Of a DNA stretch of 64,000 nt, positions 25,403 to 33,771 are shown piece after piece. Numbering within the stretch: the stretch's first letter is position 1; each line of letters starts with the position of its first letter. Below the pieces are notes generated by a model. It was given only the letters and a program-made list of their open reading frames with translations, made no database searches and was not told where the DNA came from. Origin of the DNA: Streptomyces venezuelae (lineage in GTDB: Bacteria > Actinomycetota > Actinomycetes > Streptomycetales > Streptomycetaceae); contig NZ_CP029189.1 of NCBI RefSeq assembly GCF_008642275.1, forward strand, positions 62,001 through 126,000, read 5' to 3'. The position numbers and the translations under genes were made by a program.

Positions 25403-26203
25403 ATGGAAGAGTTTCCCGCGTCACGTGTCGACGCGTACCTGCGGCGGATCGGGGCGGCCCGGCCCGGGTCGGCGAGTGCGGCGGCCCTGCGTGACCTGCA
25501 CCTGCGGCACCTGCGGACCGTCCCGTTCGAGAGCCTTTCCATCCACCTGGGAGAGGAGATCGTGCTGGAGGGCGCGGCGCTGCTCGACAAGCTGCTGACG
25601 GGCGGCCGCGGCGGGTTCTGCTACGAGTTGAACGGTGCCTTCGCGCTGCTGCTGCGCTCCCTGGGCTACCGGGTGGAACTGCTGCAGGCCCGGGTGCACT
25701 CGCCCGAGGGCGGGCAGGGCATTCCCTACGACCACCTGGCGCTGCGCGTGGAGTGCGAGGACGGCCGCCCATGGCTGGTGGACGTGGGCTTCGGCGACCA
25801 CAGCCACCTCCCGCTCGCCCTCGACGAGCACGGCGAACAGACCGACCCGGGCGGAGTGTTCCGGATCGTGCCGGCCGGTGGTCCGGAGGGGGACCTCGAC
25901 GTCCTGCGGGACGGTGTGCCCCGGTACCGGCTGGAGACGCGGCCCCGGGTCCTGTCCGACTTCGTGACCGGCGCCTGGTGGCACAGCACCTCACCCGCCT
26001 CCGGATTCACCCGCAAGCCGGTGTGCTCGCTGCTGACGGAGGCGGGCCGCACCACCCTCAGCGACCACGTCCTGACGGTCACGGCGGACGGGGCGCGCAG
26101 CGAGCGGACCCTGGCCGACGACGCAGAGGTCCTGGCCGCCTACCGTACCCACTTCGGCATCGACCTGCCCCGCGTCCCGGTCCCCCTCCATCCCCGCCCC
26201 TGA
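25403..26203 (+). CDS. nat: Arylamine N-acetyltransferase, 266 aa
   Basis: Transfers acetyl from acetyl-CoA to arylamines or related amines in the cytoplasm. The Cys-His-Asp triad is complete: C73 in RGGFCYELN, H111 in YDHLALRV and D127 in DVGFGD. The N-terminal helical bundle (FPASRVDAYLRRIG ... LRDLHLRHLRTVPFESL) is typical and the length is normal (about 270). ATG 25403 is the start; the upstream frame extension is rejected for lack of family character. NAT-like proteins also close macrolactams in ansamycin clusters, but no such cluster is visible here. Confidence 0.93.
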   Translation: MEEFPASRVDAYLRRIGAARPGSASAAALRDLHLRHLRTVPFESLSIHLGEEIVLEGAALLDKLLTGGRGGFCYELNGAFALLLRSLGYRVELLQARVHSPEGGQGIPYDHLALRVECEDGRPWLVDVGFGDHSHLPLALDEHGEQTDPGGVFRIVPAGGPEGDLDVLRDGVPRYRLETRPRVLSDFVTGAWWHSTSPASGFTRKPVCSLLTEAGRTTLSDHVLTVTADGARSERTLADDAEVLAAYRTHFGIDLPRVPVPLHPRP

Positions 26204-26247
26204 AGGCCGGGCCCGCGCCGCGCACCACGGGTACGGTGCGCACGGCG

Positions 26248-27009
26248 TCAGCCGCGTTCGAAGGCGTGCGAGTGGCCGATGACCGCGAAACCGCGGCGCT
26301 CGTACCAGTGGCGCGGCCAGTCCGTGGCGTCTGCCGTCAGGAAGCGGAAGTCGCTGTCGTGGGCGGCCGCCAGGTGCAGGGCGCCCGCCAGGACGGCGTC
26401 CGCGTAGCCGCGTCCGAGGTGCGCCTCCGAGGTGATCAGGTCCTCGATCTGGGCCGTGCCGGTCGCCCGGTCGACGTAGAGGTCGGCCCATGAGGCGACC
26501 TCCCCCGTCCCGGTCCGGGCGGCGATGAACCGGACGACGTCCGCCCCGCGCCGACGGGCCTCGCGCCGGTCGACGAGCTGGCGCAGGACCTCGTCGTCGA
26601 CGTCCGGGAGGAATCCGCGCCAGCGCCGGGTCAGCGGACCGCGCAACGCGTCGAGGTCCACTTCCCGCGCGGGTCCGGCGTCCGGGACGGGTCCCGTGTG
26701 CAGCATGACCAGGTAGGTGGAATGGGTGTATCCGGCACGGATCAGCGGCTGTGCGCACGCCCTGCCGGTCTCGTCGTCGAGTACGGAGACCAGCCGGTGC
26801 GGCAGGTGCCCGAGGGCCTCCTCCGCCAGGGCGGGCAGCGCCTCGGGGTCGACGGCCGCGTCGATCAGGACCTGGTTGTTCGCCCGGGACTGCGCGAACG
26901 CGTCGTCGTACACGGCGAACCCACCGGGCAGTGCCTCGGTACGGGCGGCCTGGCGGCGGGCGAAGTCGGACAGGAACGCGTTCACGCGCTGGAGTGCGGG
27001 GCTCGGCAT
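26248..27009 (-). CDS. GNAT-family N-acetyltransferase, 253 aa
   Basis: The C-terminal GNAT domain has IEDLITSEAHLGRGYADAVL, where the R/Q-x-x-G-x-G/A acetyl-CoA loop appears as LGRGYA. YERRGFAVIGH near the end is also typical. The N-terminal half is divergent. ATG 27009. It is convergent with the NAT gene and lies about 60 bases after the start of a minus-strand frame. Substrate is unknown. Confidence 0.78.
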   Translation of the reverse strand: MPSPALQRVNAFLSDFARRQAARTEALPGGFAVYDDAFAQSRANNQVLIDAAVDPEALPALAEEALGHLPHRLVSVLDDETGRACAQPLIRAGYTHSTYLVMLHTGPVPDAGPAREVDLDALRGPLTRRWRGFLPDVDDEVLRQLVDRREARRRGADVVRFIAARTGTGEVASWADLYVDRATGTAQIEDLITSEAHLGRGYADAVLAGALHLAAAHDSDFRFLTADATDWPRHWYERRGFAVIGHSHAFERG

Positions 27010-27067
27010 GAGCCGAGCCTATGCAGGCGAAGCCGTGGCCTCCTCCGGTTTTCCCCGTGGGCGGCCG

Positions 27068-28318
27068 TCACAGGCGCAGGACCACCAGTGCCGTGTCGTC
27101 GGTGACGCCGGCCGCGGGGATGAGCTCCGCCAGCAGGGCGTCGGCGAGGGCGTCGGGGTCGGCGGTGCGGTGTCGTGCGAGGGCGTCGGCGAGCCTGCCC
27201 AGGCCCACGTCGATGTCCTCGCGGCGGCGTTCGATGAGCCCGTCGGTGTAGAGGACGAGGGTGGAGCCCTCGACGAAGCCGAGCCGGGCCTCCGGACGGC
27301 GGGTGTGTTCGGGCCGGGCGCCGAGCGGTGGGTCGGTGGCCGCGTCGAAGAAGGTGACCGTGCCGTCGGGGTGGCAGAGCACGGGCGGGGGGTGGCCCGC
27401 GCTGCTGTAGGTGAGCGTACGACCCGTCCAGTCGATGAAGACGGACACGGCGGTCGTGGATTCGGCGCCCTCGATGTCACGGGCGTACAGCCCGAGGACC
27501 TCCAGGGCCTGGGCCGGGCCCTCCGCGACGCGTGAGGCGGCCGACAGGGCGCTGCGGAGCTGACCCATGACGCCGGCCGCGCGCAGTCCGTGGCCGACCA
27601 CGTCCCCGACGGCGACGGCGGTGCGGCCGGGCTGGTCGACGAGGTCGTACCAGTCGCCGCACACGTTCAGCGCCACGGTGGCGGGCCGGTAGCGGACGGC
27701 GGCCTGGTGGTGGCCGAGGGGGCGGGGTGCGGGCAGCAGCGACTCCTGGAGGTGGACGGCCACCTCCCGCTCGTGGGCGTGGGTGCGGCGCAGGCTTTCG
27801 TTGACGGCCTGGAGCTCGCGGGCCCGGGTGTAGAGCTCGGCCTCCAGCACCTCGGCGGCGCGGTCCTGGCCGCTGGGGCCGCCGCGGGCCCGGATCAGTT
27901 CGGTGACCTCCTCCACGCGGTGCAGCAGCAGGGCCACCGTGCCGTCGGCCGCGAGGACGGGGACGTTGACGGGGCTCCAGTAGCGCTCCTGCCACAGCCC
28001 GGACCCGTCGGGGTGCTCCACGTCGTAGCGCTGCACGGCCATGGTGTCGGGCTCGCCGGTGGACGCGACCCGTTCCAGTGAGGCGCGCAGGTTGCGCATG
28101 CCGGTCGCCGCCGGATCGGTGGGGTTGTCGGGGAAGACGTCGAACAGGTAGCGGCCGATGACCTGCCCGCGGGTGCGGCCGGACGCCTCCAGGAAGGACT
28201 CGTTGACGTCCACGTACACCAGGTCAGGGGTCAGCAGGGCGACCGCGCCCGGAAGGGCGTGGAAGACCGCGTGATAGTCGATCCCTGATCCGTCCACATC
28301 CACCTGTTCGCGCGCCAC
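27068..28318 (-). CDS. PAS domain plus PPM/SpoIIE-type phosphatase, 416 aa
   Basis: Residues about 12-140 form a PAS sensor domain (DYHAVFHALPGAVALLTPDLVYVDVN). A helix (about 150-185) links to a SpoIIE/RsbU-like PP2C phosphatase domain. The latter has GDWYDLV, VAVGDVVGHGLRAAGVM, SAGHPPPVL and LYTDGLIERR, carrying the metal-binding Asp residues. Such proteins dephosphorylate anti-sigma antagonists in partner-switching stress pathways. No anti-sigma gene is adjacent. GTG 28318 is the start; BLAST with close relatives could shift it slightly. Confidence 0.9.
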   Translation of the reverse strand: MAREQVDVDGSGIDYHAVFHALPGAVALLTPDLVYVDVNESFLEASGRTRGQVIGRYLFDVFPDNPTDPAATGMRNLRASLERVASTGEPDTMAVQRYDVEHPDGSGLWQERYWSPVNVPVLAADGTVALLLHRVEEVTELIRARGGPSGQDRAAEVLEAELYTRARELQAVNESLRRTHAHEREVAVHLQESLLPAPRPLGHHQAAVRYRPATVALNVCGDWYDLVDQPGRTAVAVGDVVGHGLRAAGVMGQLRSALSAASRVAEGPAQALEVLGLYARDIEGAESTTAVSVFIDWTGRTLTYSSAGHPPPVLCHPDGTVTFFDAATDPPLGARPEHTRRPEARLGFVEGSTLVLYTDGLIERRREDIDVGLGRLADALARHRTADPDALADALLAELIPAAGVTDDTALVVLRL

Positions 28319-28367
28319 CGCCGGGTCGTGAGGTCACTTCCACGATAGGTGCGACCATGCGGGGCGG

Positions 28368-28423
28368 GCCCGCCGTCGCCCTGTCATTGAGCCGTTCGGC
28401 TCAATGACAGGGCGACGGCGGGC
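28368..28423 (-). terminator. Very long perfect hairpin after nadE
   Basis: A 27-bp perfect stem (28368-28394 with 28397-28423) with only two unpaired central bases. It begins 7 bases beyond the nadE stop and has no U-tract. It should stop transcription in both directions and shield the PAS-PPM gene promoter from nadE read-through. Confidence 0.8.
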
Positions 28424-28429
28424 AGCGGC

Positions 28430-29260
28430 TCAGGGGGCGATCGGCAGCTGTCGCTTGTGCTCGGTGAGGCGGTAGCGGGCGACGATGGCCGCGAAGGCGG
28501 GCCCCTCGACGGGCTTGCCCTCCAGGAGGTCGTCGATGTCGTCGTAGGTGACGCCGAGCGCGTCCTCGTCGGGCTTGCCCGGGTCCAGCGTCTCCAGGTC
28601 CGCGGTCGGGGTCTTGTGCACCAGCTCGGCGGGCGCGCCCAGCTCCTGTGCGAGGGCGCGGACCCGGCGCTTGGTGAGGCCGGTGAGCGGGACGACGTCG
28701 GCGGCGCCGTCGCCGAACTTGGTGAAGAAGCCGGAGACCGCCTCGGCCGCGTGATCGGTGCCGACCACCAGGCCGTCGTGCGCACCCGCCACCGTGTACT
28801 GGGCGATCATGCGCTGCCGGGCCTTGATGTTGCCGTGCACGAAGTCCTGGTGGCGCGCGTCGCGGAAGGCCGTTCCGCCGGCCAGCGCCGCTTCCAGGGC
28901 GGCGTCGCTCGCGGGCTTCACGTCCACGGTCAGGACCCGGTCGGCCCGGATGAAGTCCAGCGCCAGCTGCGCGTCCTTCTCGTCGGCCTGGGTTCCGTAG
29001 GGCAGTCGCATCGCGAAGAAGGTCGCCTCGCGCCCGGCGGCACGCGCCCGCTCGACGGCGAGCTGGCACAGTCGGCCCGCGGTGGTGGAGTCCACGCCGC
29101 CGCTGATGCCCAGGACGAGCGCGCGCAGGCCCGTGGAGGTCAGGCGCTCGGCGAGGAAGGCCACTCGGCGCTCGATCTCCTGCCGTACGTCGAAGGACGC
29201 GCTCACCTGGAGATCACGGGCGATCTCCTGCTGCAGGGATATGGACGCCAGGTCGGTCAC
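28430..29260 (-). CDS. nadE: NH3-dependent NAD+ synthetase
   Basis: Adenylates nicotinate adenine dinucleotide and amidates it with ammonia, the last step of NAD+ synthesis. LGISGGVDSTT (50-60) is the PP-loop. KARQRMIAQYTVAGAHDGLVVGTDHAAE, FTKFGDGAADVVPLTGLTK and TPTADLE are family signatures. At 276 residues it equals the E. coli enzyme and lacks the glutaminase domain. GTG 29260 has GGAG five bases before it. The frame upstream of this runs antisense to other genes and is not used. Confidence 0.96.
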   Translation of the reverse strand: MTDLASISLQQEIARDLQVSASFDVRQEIERRVAFLAERLTSTGLRALVLGISGGVDSTTAGRLCQLAVERARAAGREATFFAMRLPYGTQADEKDAQLALDFIRADRVLTVDVKPASDAALEAALAGGTAFRDARHQDFVHGNIKARQRMIAQYTVAGAHDGLVVGTDHAAEAVSGFFTKFGDGAADVVPLTGLTKRRVRALAQELGAPAELVHKTPTADLETLDPGKPDEDALGVTYDDIDDLLEGKPVEGPAFAAIVARYRLTEHKRQLPIAP

Positions 29261-29364
29261 GGTCGCTCCTCGCTCGGGCCCGCGCACGGGTCGGCAGGTG
29301 CCGCCCGGCCGGGGTCGCAGTCCACGGGTACGGGACGGAAGCACTCTAGAGGAAGGCCGGGGGC

Positions 29365-29568
29365 ATGGCCGACGGGGTCCCGTCCAACGGCCGCTCCGCC
29401 CCCGCCGGGCCGAACCTGCCGCTGGGGACGGTGAAGCTGGCGCCCCACCAGGTGCGCCCGCTGGGGAGCAACGCGGTCCACGCCCCGTTCGGCCGGGCGC
29501 TGCCGACGGCACCCCTGCACGAGATGTTCGCCCGAGCCCGGGAGCGGAGGACCGCCGACGAGGACTGA
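29365..29568 (+). CDS. Small hypothetical protein, 67 aa
   Basis: A Pro/Ala/Arg-rich peptide without motif, starting MADGVPSNGRSAPAGPNL and ending in a charged helix (EMFARARERRTADED). GAGGAAGG lies 8 bases or more before the ATG. It could be a real small gene divergent from nadE, or chance coding. It has the expected codon bias but no recognisable relative. Confidence 0.4.
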   Translation: MADGVPSNGRSAPAGPNLPLGTVKLAPHQVRPLGSNAVHAPFGRALPTAPLHEMFARARERRTADED

Positions 29569-29629
29569 TCGTCCGGTAGTCGGACGGAAACCAGGTGCGC
29601 GCGGGCGTCGGCGTTGCCAAGCTGCTCCG

Positions 29630-30376
29630 GTGAATCATGAACAGATCTCCGGGATCGCCCACGCCGGCCACCCCATAAAGGCCCCGCTCGACGACGACTC
29701 GGTACGCCGACTGCTCGGACACGGCGCACCGCGCGACGGCGAGCGGGTGCTCGACCTCGGGTGCGGTACCGCGGAATGGCTGTTGCGCGCCCTGACCACG
29801 CACCCCCGTCTGCACGCCGAGGGCGTGGACACCTCCGAGGTGTCCGTGGAGCAGGCACGCCGGTCGGCGCGCCTGCTCGGCGTCGGTGAACGGCTCGTCG
29901 TACACCAGCGGAAGGCTGCGGACTTCGTCTCCGACCAGCCCTTCGACCTGGTGCTCAGCGTCGGTGCCACCCACGCCTTCGGCGGCCTGCTGCCGACCCT
30001 GGCGGCGGCGCGGGAGCACCTGGCTCCCGGCGGCCGGGTGCTGCTCGGCGAGTGCTTCTGGGACCGCGCCCCCTCCCCGGAGGCCGTCGAGATCTTCGGC
30101 GAGCTCCACGACCTCGCCACGACCGTGGACCTCGTCGTCGCCGACGGGTGGGTACCCGTATTCGCGCATGTCAGCACCCGCGCGGAGCTGGACGCCTACG
30201 AGTGGTCCTGCCTGGGATCGCTGGCCTCGTGGGCCCTCGACCACCCTGCCGATCCGGACGCCGCCGAGGTGCTGCGGACCTCCCACGCGCGCCGCGCGGA
30301 ATGGCTGCGCGGCTACCGCGACAGCTTCGGCTTCCTCTCCCTGGTCCTGCGTCCGACCTCCGGCCGGGCCGTCTGA
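29630..30376 (+). CDS. SAM-dependent methyltransferase, class I, 248 aa
   Basis: Rossmann-fold methyltransferase. Motif I is LDLGCGTAEW (about residues 42-51), followed by an acidic residue after strand 2 (GVDTSEVSVEQA), motif II-like FDLVLSVGATHAFG and LAPGGRVLLGECFW. The C-terminal half is helical with Trp/Arg-rich segments. GTG 29630 is used; the RBS is weak, so the transcript could be nearly leaderless. The substrate is unknown. Confidence 0.85.
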   Translation: MNHEQISGIAHAGHPIKAPLDDDSVRRLLGHGAPRDGERVLDLGCGTAEWLLRALTTHPRLHAEGVDTSEVSVEQARRSARLLGVGERLVVHQRKAADFVSDQPFDLVLSVGATHAFGGLLPTLAAAREHLAPGGRVLLGECFWDRAPSPEAVEIFGELHDLATTVDLVVADGWVPVFAHVSTRAELDAYEWSCLGSLASWALDHPADPDAAEVLRTSHARRAEWLRGYRDSFGFLSLVLRPTSGRAV

Positions 30377-30463
30377 CGTGACGAGGAGGGGTGCGGGCGG
30401 GCACGTCCGTCCGCACCCCGGCCACCGTCGGCCACGGCCCGGGCGCCGCCCGGTGCGGTCGGC

Positions 30464-30877
30464 CTAGGCGAGGCCGTCGGCGACCAGCCCGGCGAGGACC
30501 GCCTGCCCCAGGGCCTGCACGGCGGACTGCGGGCGGACCATCACGGTGAACTCCTTGATCCGGCCCTCCTCGTCGAAGTGGAGCAGGTCGATCCCGTGGA
30601 TCTCCCGGCCGTCCACCGCGGCCCGGAAGAGCAGCACCTCCGCCGGGGCCTCCGCGCCGTCGGCACTGGTCTCCGCCGTGCCCTCGAAGTCGCCGACGTA
30701 CCGGAAGTCCTCGAAGACGCGCATCAGGACGCCGAAGAGGCCCAGGACCATGGGCCGGCCCTCGAAGGGCGTGAACTTCACCGGGCTGTAGAGCCGGACG
30801 TCCTCGGTGAACAGGTCCTCCAGCCCGGTGAGATCCCGCTTCTCCACGGCGGCGCGGAAGCGTTCGGCAGTCTCCAT
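30464..30877 (-). CDS. NTF2/SnoaL-like protein, 137 aa
   Basis: Small cone-shaped-fold protein of the NTF2-like superfamily: an N-terminal helix (METAERFRAAVEKRDLTGLEDLFTEDVRLYSP) is followed by beta strands (VLLFRAAVDGREIHGIDLLHFDEEGRIKEFTVMVRP). Such proteins bind or isomerise small hydrophobic ligands or act as unknown-function enzymes. ATG 30877 follows GGGGAGAAGGTC. It is divergent from a PadR gene across an 87-base region containing a large dyad, so the PadR protein probably represses it. Confidence 0.85.
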   Translation of the reverse strand: METAERFRAAVEKRDLTGLEDLFTEDVRLYSPVKFTPFEGRPMVLGLFGVLMRVFEDFRYVGDFEGTAETSADGAEAPAEVLLFRAAVDGREIHGIDLLHFDEEGRIKEFTVMVRPQSAVQALGQAVLAGLVADGLA

Positions 30878-30889
30878 GACCTTCTCCCC

Positions 30890-30925
30890 ATACTCATGAA
30901 TCTGACTAGTCACTTTCTTGAGTAT
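30890..30925. promoter_or_regulatory. 36-bp dyad operator between the NTF2-like and PadR genes
   Basis: Three concentric symmetric blocks share one centre at 30907.5: ATACTCA (30890-30896) with TGAGTAT (30919-30925), and the perfect core TGACTAGTCA (30903-30912). In all, 30 of 36 bases are symmetric. It overlaps the likely -10/-35 area of both divergent promoters (TATCAT at 30923-30928 for PadR). It is the probable binding site of the PadR-type regulator. Confidence 0.7.
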
Positions 30926-30964
30926 CATGCAGGGGTCGACGAGGAAGGGGAAGGGGCGACCGCG

Positions 30965-31531
30965 ATGGCTTTGCGACATGCCGTACTGGCGGCGCTGCTG
31001 GACGGCGAGTTCAGCGGCTACGAGCTGGCGAAGTCCTTCGACATCGGCGTGGCGAACTTCTGGCACGCGCTGCCCCAGCAGCTGTACGCCGAGTTGGCCA
31101 AGCTGGAGAAGGAAGGGCTGGTCGAAGGCCGCGAGGTGGTCCAGGAGACCCGGCCCAACAAGCGTCTCTTCCGGGTCACCGAGGCCGGCCGCACCGAACT
31201 GGAGGAGTTCGCCGCGGCCCCGCTGAAGTCCTCCGTCATCCGTGACGACCTCCTCGTCAAGGTCCAGACCGCCGACCGGATCGGCATCGAGCCGGTGATC
31301 GCACAGCTGGAGGCGCGTGCGGTCGCCGCCGACGCCAAGATCGAGCTGCTCGGCCGGGTGCTGCGCAAGATGCGCGGCGACATGGACGAGGACGAGTTCC
31401 TGCTGCACGGCGAGCGGATCGGCGGATACCTCACCGGTCTGCGCGGCCTCGCCTTCGAACAGGGACACCGCGACTGGTGCCGCCGGAGCGCGGCGATCCT
31501 GAAGGAGAGACTGACCCGTGCCGAACGGTGA
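30965..31531 (+). CDS. PadR-family transcriptional regulator, 188 aa
   Basis: The winged-helix PadR N-terminus starts MALRHAVLAALLDGEFSGYELAKSFD, followed by FWHALPQQLYAELAKLEKEGLVEG and the wing (KRLFRVTEAGRTELEEFA). The C-terminal helical dimerisation domain is of the longer (PadR subfamily-1) type. ATG 30965 follows GAAGGGGCGACCGCG. The stop overlaps the start of the esterase gene by 14 bases, so the two are co-expressed. It probably controls itself and the divergent NTF2-like gene through the 36-bp dyad. Confidence 0.9.
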   Translation: MALRHAVLAALLDGEFSGYELAKSFDIGVANFWHALPQQLYAELAKLEKEGLVEGREVVQETRPNKRLFRVTEAGRTELEEFAAAPLKSSVIRDDLLVKVQTADRIGIEPVIAQLEARAVAADAKIELLGRVLRKMRGDMDEDEFLLHGERIGGYLTGLRGLAFEQGHRDWCRRSAAILKERLTRAER

Positions 31532-32324
31532 GTACCTGCGCTACGTCGCCCTGGGCGACAGTCAGACCGAGGGCCTCGGCGACGGGGACGACACCGTGGG
31601 CCTGCGCGGCTTCGCCGACCGGTTCGCCGAACACCTCACCGCCGCGAACCCCTCTCTCCTGTACGCCAATCTGGCCGTCCGGGGTCGTCTCGCCGGGCAG
31701 GTCCGCGCCGAGCAGCTGGGCCCCGCCCTGGAGCTCCGCCCCGACGTGGCCACCGTCGTCGCCGGGGTCAACGACATCCTGCGGCCCCGGTTCGACGCCG
31801 CGGAGGTCGCCGGGCACCTGGAGGAGATGTTCGCCGCGCTCACGGCCGCCGGGGCACACGTGGCAACGGTGACCTTCCCCGACCTCAGTGTGCTCGTACC
31901 GCTCGCCCGACCCGTCGCGCCGCGCATAGCCGACCTCAACGACCGCATCCGCGCCGCGGCCGCCCGCCACCAGGTCGCCGTCGCCGAGACCGCCCGGCCG
32001 GTCGCGGTGACCGACCCGCGGATGTGGACCACGGACCGCCTCCACGCCAGCCCCGTCGGCCACGAACGGATCGCCGCCGCCCTCGCCCACGCCGTCGGCC
32101 TGCCCGGCAGCGACGACACCTGGACGCACCCTCTGCCACCGCGGCCGGCCGCCCCGGGCGGCTCGACGGTGGCGGCCGAACTGCGCTGGGCGGCCGCGTT
32201 CCTCGGCCCCTGGCTGGGCCGTCGGCTGCGCGGCCGCTCCTCCGGTGACGGCCGCACCGCGAAGCGCCCCGCCCTGCTCCCCCTGGCCACTGCCGCCGAC
32301 CGCGCGGACTCCCCCGGCGCCTGA
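31518..32324 (+). CDS. SGNH/GDSL-family esterase, 268 aa
   Basis: The SGNH hydrolase blocks are all visible: block I VALGDSQTEG with the catalytic Ser, block II GRLAG (Gly), block III GVNDIL (Asn) and block V TDRLHASPVGH with Asp and His. There is no signal peptide, so it is likely cytoplasmic. The C-terminal 60 residues are Arg/Pro/Ala-rich and beyond the domain. GTG 31518 overlaps the PadR stop. It hydrolyses an ester of unknown kind, and expression may respond to the PadR ligand. Confidence 0.88.
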   Translation: MPNGEYLRYVALGDSQTEGLGDGDDTVGLRGFADRFAEHLTAANPSLLYANLAVRGRLAGQVRAEQLGPALELRPDVATVVAGVNDILRPRFDAAEVAGHLEEMFAALTAAGAHVATVTFPDLSVLVPLARPVAPRIADLNDRIRAAAARHQVAVAETARPVAVTDPRMWTTDRLHASPVGHERIAAALAHAVGLPGSDDTWTHPLPPRPAAPGGSTVAAELRWAAAFLGPWLGRRLRGRSSGDGRTAKRPALLPLATAADRADSPGA

Positions 32325-32358
32325 GCCGCAGCGCCGCCGGCCCGCCGGGACCGGGCGG

Positions 32359-33771
32359 TCATCGCTTGCGCGGCCACCAGCCGGCGCGTCTGCGTGAGCC
32401 GCGCGGTCCGCGCTCGGACCGCAGGGGCGGTGCCAGTGCGAAGACCACGGTGATGTGCGCGCCTCCCCGCGGGCCCCGGGCGATGCGCATCGTGCCGCCT
32501 GTGACGGCCGCGGCCCTGCGGGCGATGTCGAGGCCGAGCCCCGAGGAGCCCGAGCTGCTCCCGCGGGACAGGGCCCGGTCCGGTTCCGGAATGCCCGGCC
32601 CGGAGTCCTCCACGACCAGTTCCACCGCCTGGGCGGTACGGGCGACGCGGACCCCGAACGCGGTGCCGGGCGGGGTGTGGCTGAAGACGTTGCCGATGAG
32701 CGCGTCCACCACGGCGGCGATGTCGTCGTCGCTGAGGCTGACGGCCGTGGGCTCCTGGGTCAGGTCGAGGGAGCAGGTCCGGTTCTGCTGCTCCGCCAGG
32801 ACCGCCCAGAAGGCGGTCCGGCGCCGCACGACGTCGGCTGCCTCGCCCCGGGGGCACTCGGCCGCCGGGCCCGGCCCGGTCGCCTGCGGGCCCGTACCCG
32901 TGTCCGCACTGCGCATGCCGTGGCCCATCGGGCCCACGGCGAGCGGTGTCCGTGCCGCGGTGATGATGGCCTGGAGCTCCGACTCCAGCGCGTGCACCGC
33001 CGCCTCGACCCTGGCCGACTCCGGGGTGCCGGCCATCCGCTCCGATGCCAGGTGCAGGGCGGTCAGCGGGGTGCGCAGCCGGTGGGACAGGTCGGCGACC
33101 AGTTCGCGCTCGATGGCGAGCAGTTCCGTCATGCGGTGGGCCATGGCGTTGAAGGCGACGCCCGCGTCGCGGAGCTCCTTGGGCCCCATGGGCTCCACCC
33201 GGGTGTCCAGATTGCCCTGGCCGAGGGTGTGCGAGGCCTGGGCGAGCTTCTTGGAGGACCGGACGACCTTGGCTCCGAGCCGGTCCGCGACCAGCACCGA
33301 CCCGCCGACCAGGCCGACCGCGAGCAGGAACATGACCGCCCAGGAGGCCTTGACCCCACGGGTCAGTTCCTCGTCGGGGACGAAGTTCTCGATGACGGCG
33401 ACCCGGTCACCGGGGAGCACCACGGGCTGCAGGCAGATCCATCCGCCGGGAGTCTTCTGCGAGATGGACTCGCGTCCTTGCTGGGCCCGTTCGAGCAGTT
33501 TCACGGGGGCCTGGGAGTCGCCGAGGCTCTGGGCGTCGGGAAGATGGACGACCAGGTGCTCGGCCGAGTCGAGTCCGGCGGCGGATTCCCGCAGCGCGGA
33601 CGGATCCGTGGTGAGCGTGAGCACGGGTGCGAGGGCCGCGGCGCGCTGCTCGGCCGCGGTGACGCTCTGTTCCTTGACCAGCGACATCACGAGGGCGCCG
33701 AGGGGTATGAGGAAGGAGAGGGCGACCATCGACGTCACGGCGAGCGCGACTCCCGCCAGTGAGCGTCTCAC
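32359..33771 (-). CDS. Sensor histidine kinase with HAMP domain, 470 aa
   Basis: Two membrane helices (about 6-32 and 145-162) frame an exported sensor domain of about 110 residues. HAMP follows (VADRLGAKVVRSSKKLAQASHTLGQGNLDTRV). H230 in the H-box DLSHRLRTPL is the phosphorylated residue. The N-box (DALIGNVFSHTPPG), DSGPGIP and SGLGLDIARR mark the ATPase domain. Its GTG/ATG overlaps the response-regulator stop by four bases. It is the last gene of the redox-linked minus-strand unit, so it may sense envelope redox or cell-wall state, which is inference. Confidence 0.92.
   Translation of the reverse strand: MRRSLAGVALAVTSMVALSFLIPLGALVMSLVKEQSVTAAEQRAAALAPVLTLTTDPSALRESAAGLDSAEHLVVHLPDAQSLGDSQAPVKLLERAQQGRESISQKTPGGWICLQPVVLPGDRVAVIENFVPDEELTRGVKASWAVMFLLAVGLVGGSVLVADRLGAKVVRSSKKLAQASHTLGQGNLDTRVEPMGPKELRDAGVAFNAMAHRMTELLAIERELVADLSHRLRTPLTALHLASERMAGTPESARVEAAVHALESELQAIITAARTPLAVGPMGHGMRSADTGTGPQATGPGPAAECPRGEAADVVRRRTAFWAVLAEQQNRTCSLDLTQEPTAVSLSDDDIAAVVDALIGNVFSHTPPGTAFGVRVARTAQAVELVVEDSGPGIPEPDRALSRGSSSGSSGLGLDIARRAAAVTGGTMRIARGPRGGAHITVVFALAPPLRSERGPRGSRRRAGWWPRKR

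Noticed and set aside
29365..29568. A confident gene call for the 67-residue frame
   Set aside because: It is kept only as a low-confidence feature because no motif or relative is visible and the RBS is loose.
28430..30286. A 618-residue minus-strand frame
   Set aside because: Its last 276 residues are nadE; the upstream part is antisense to the methyltransferase gene.
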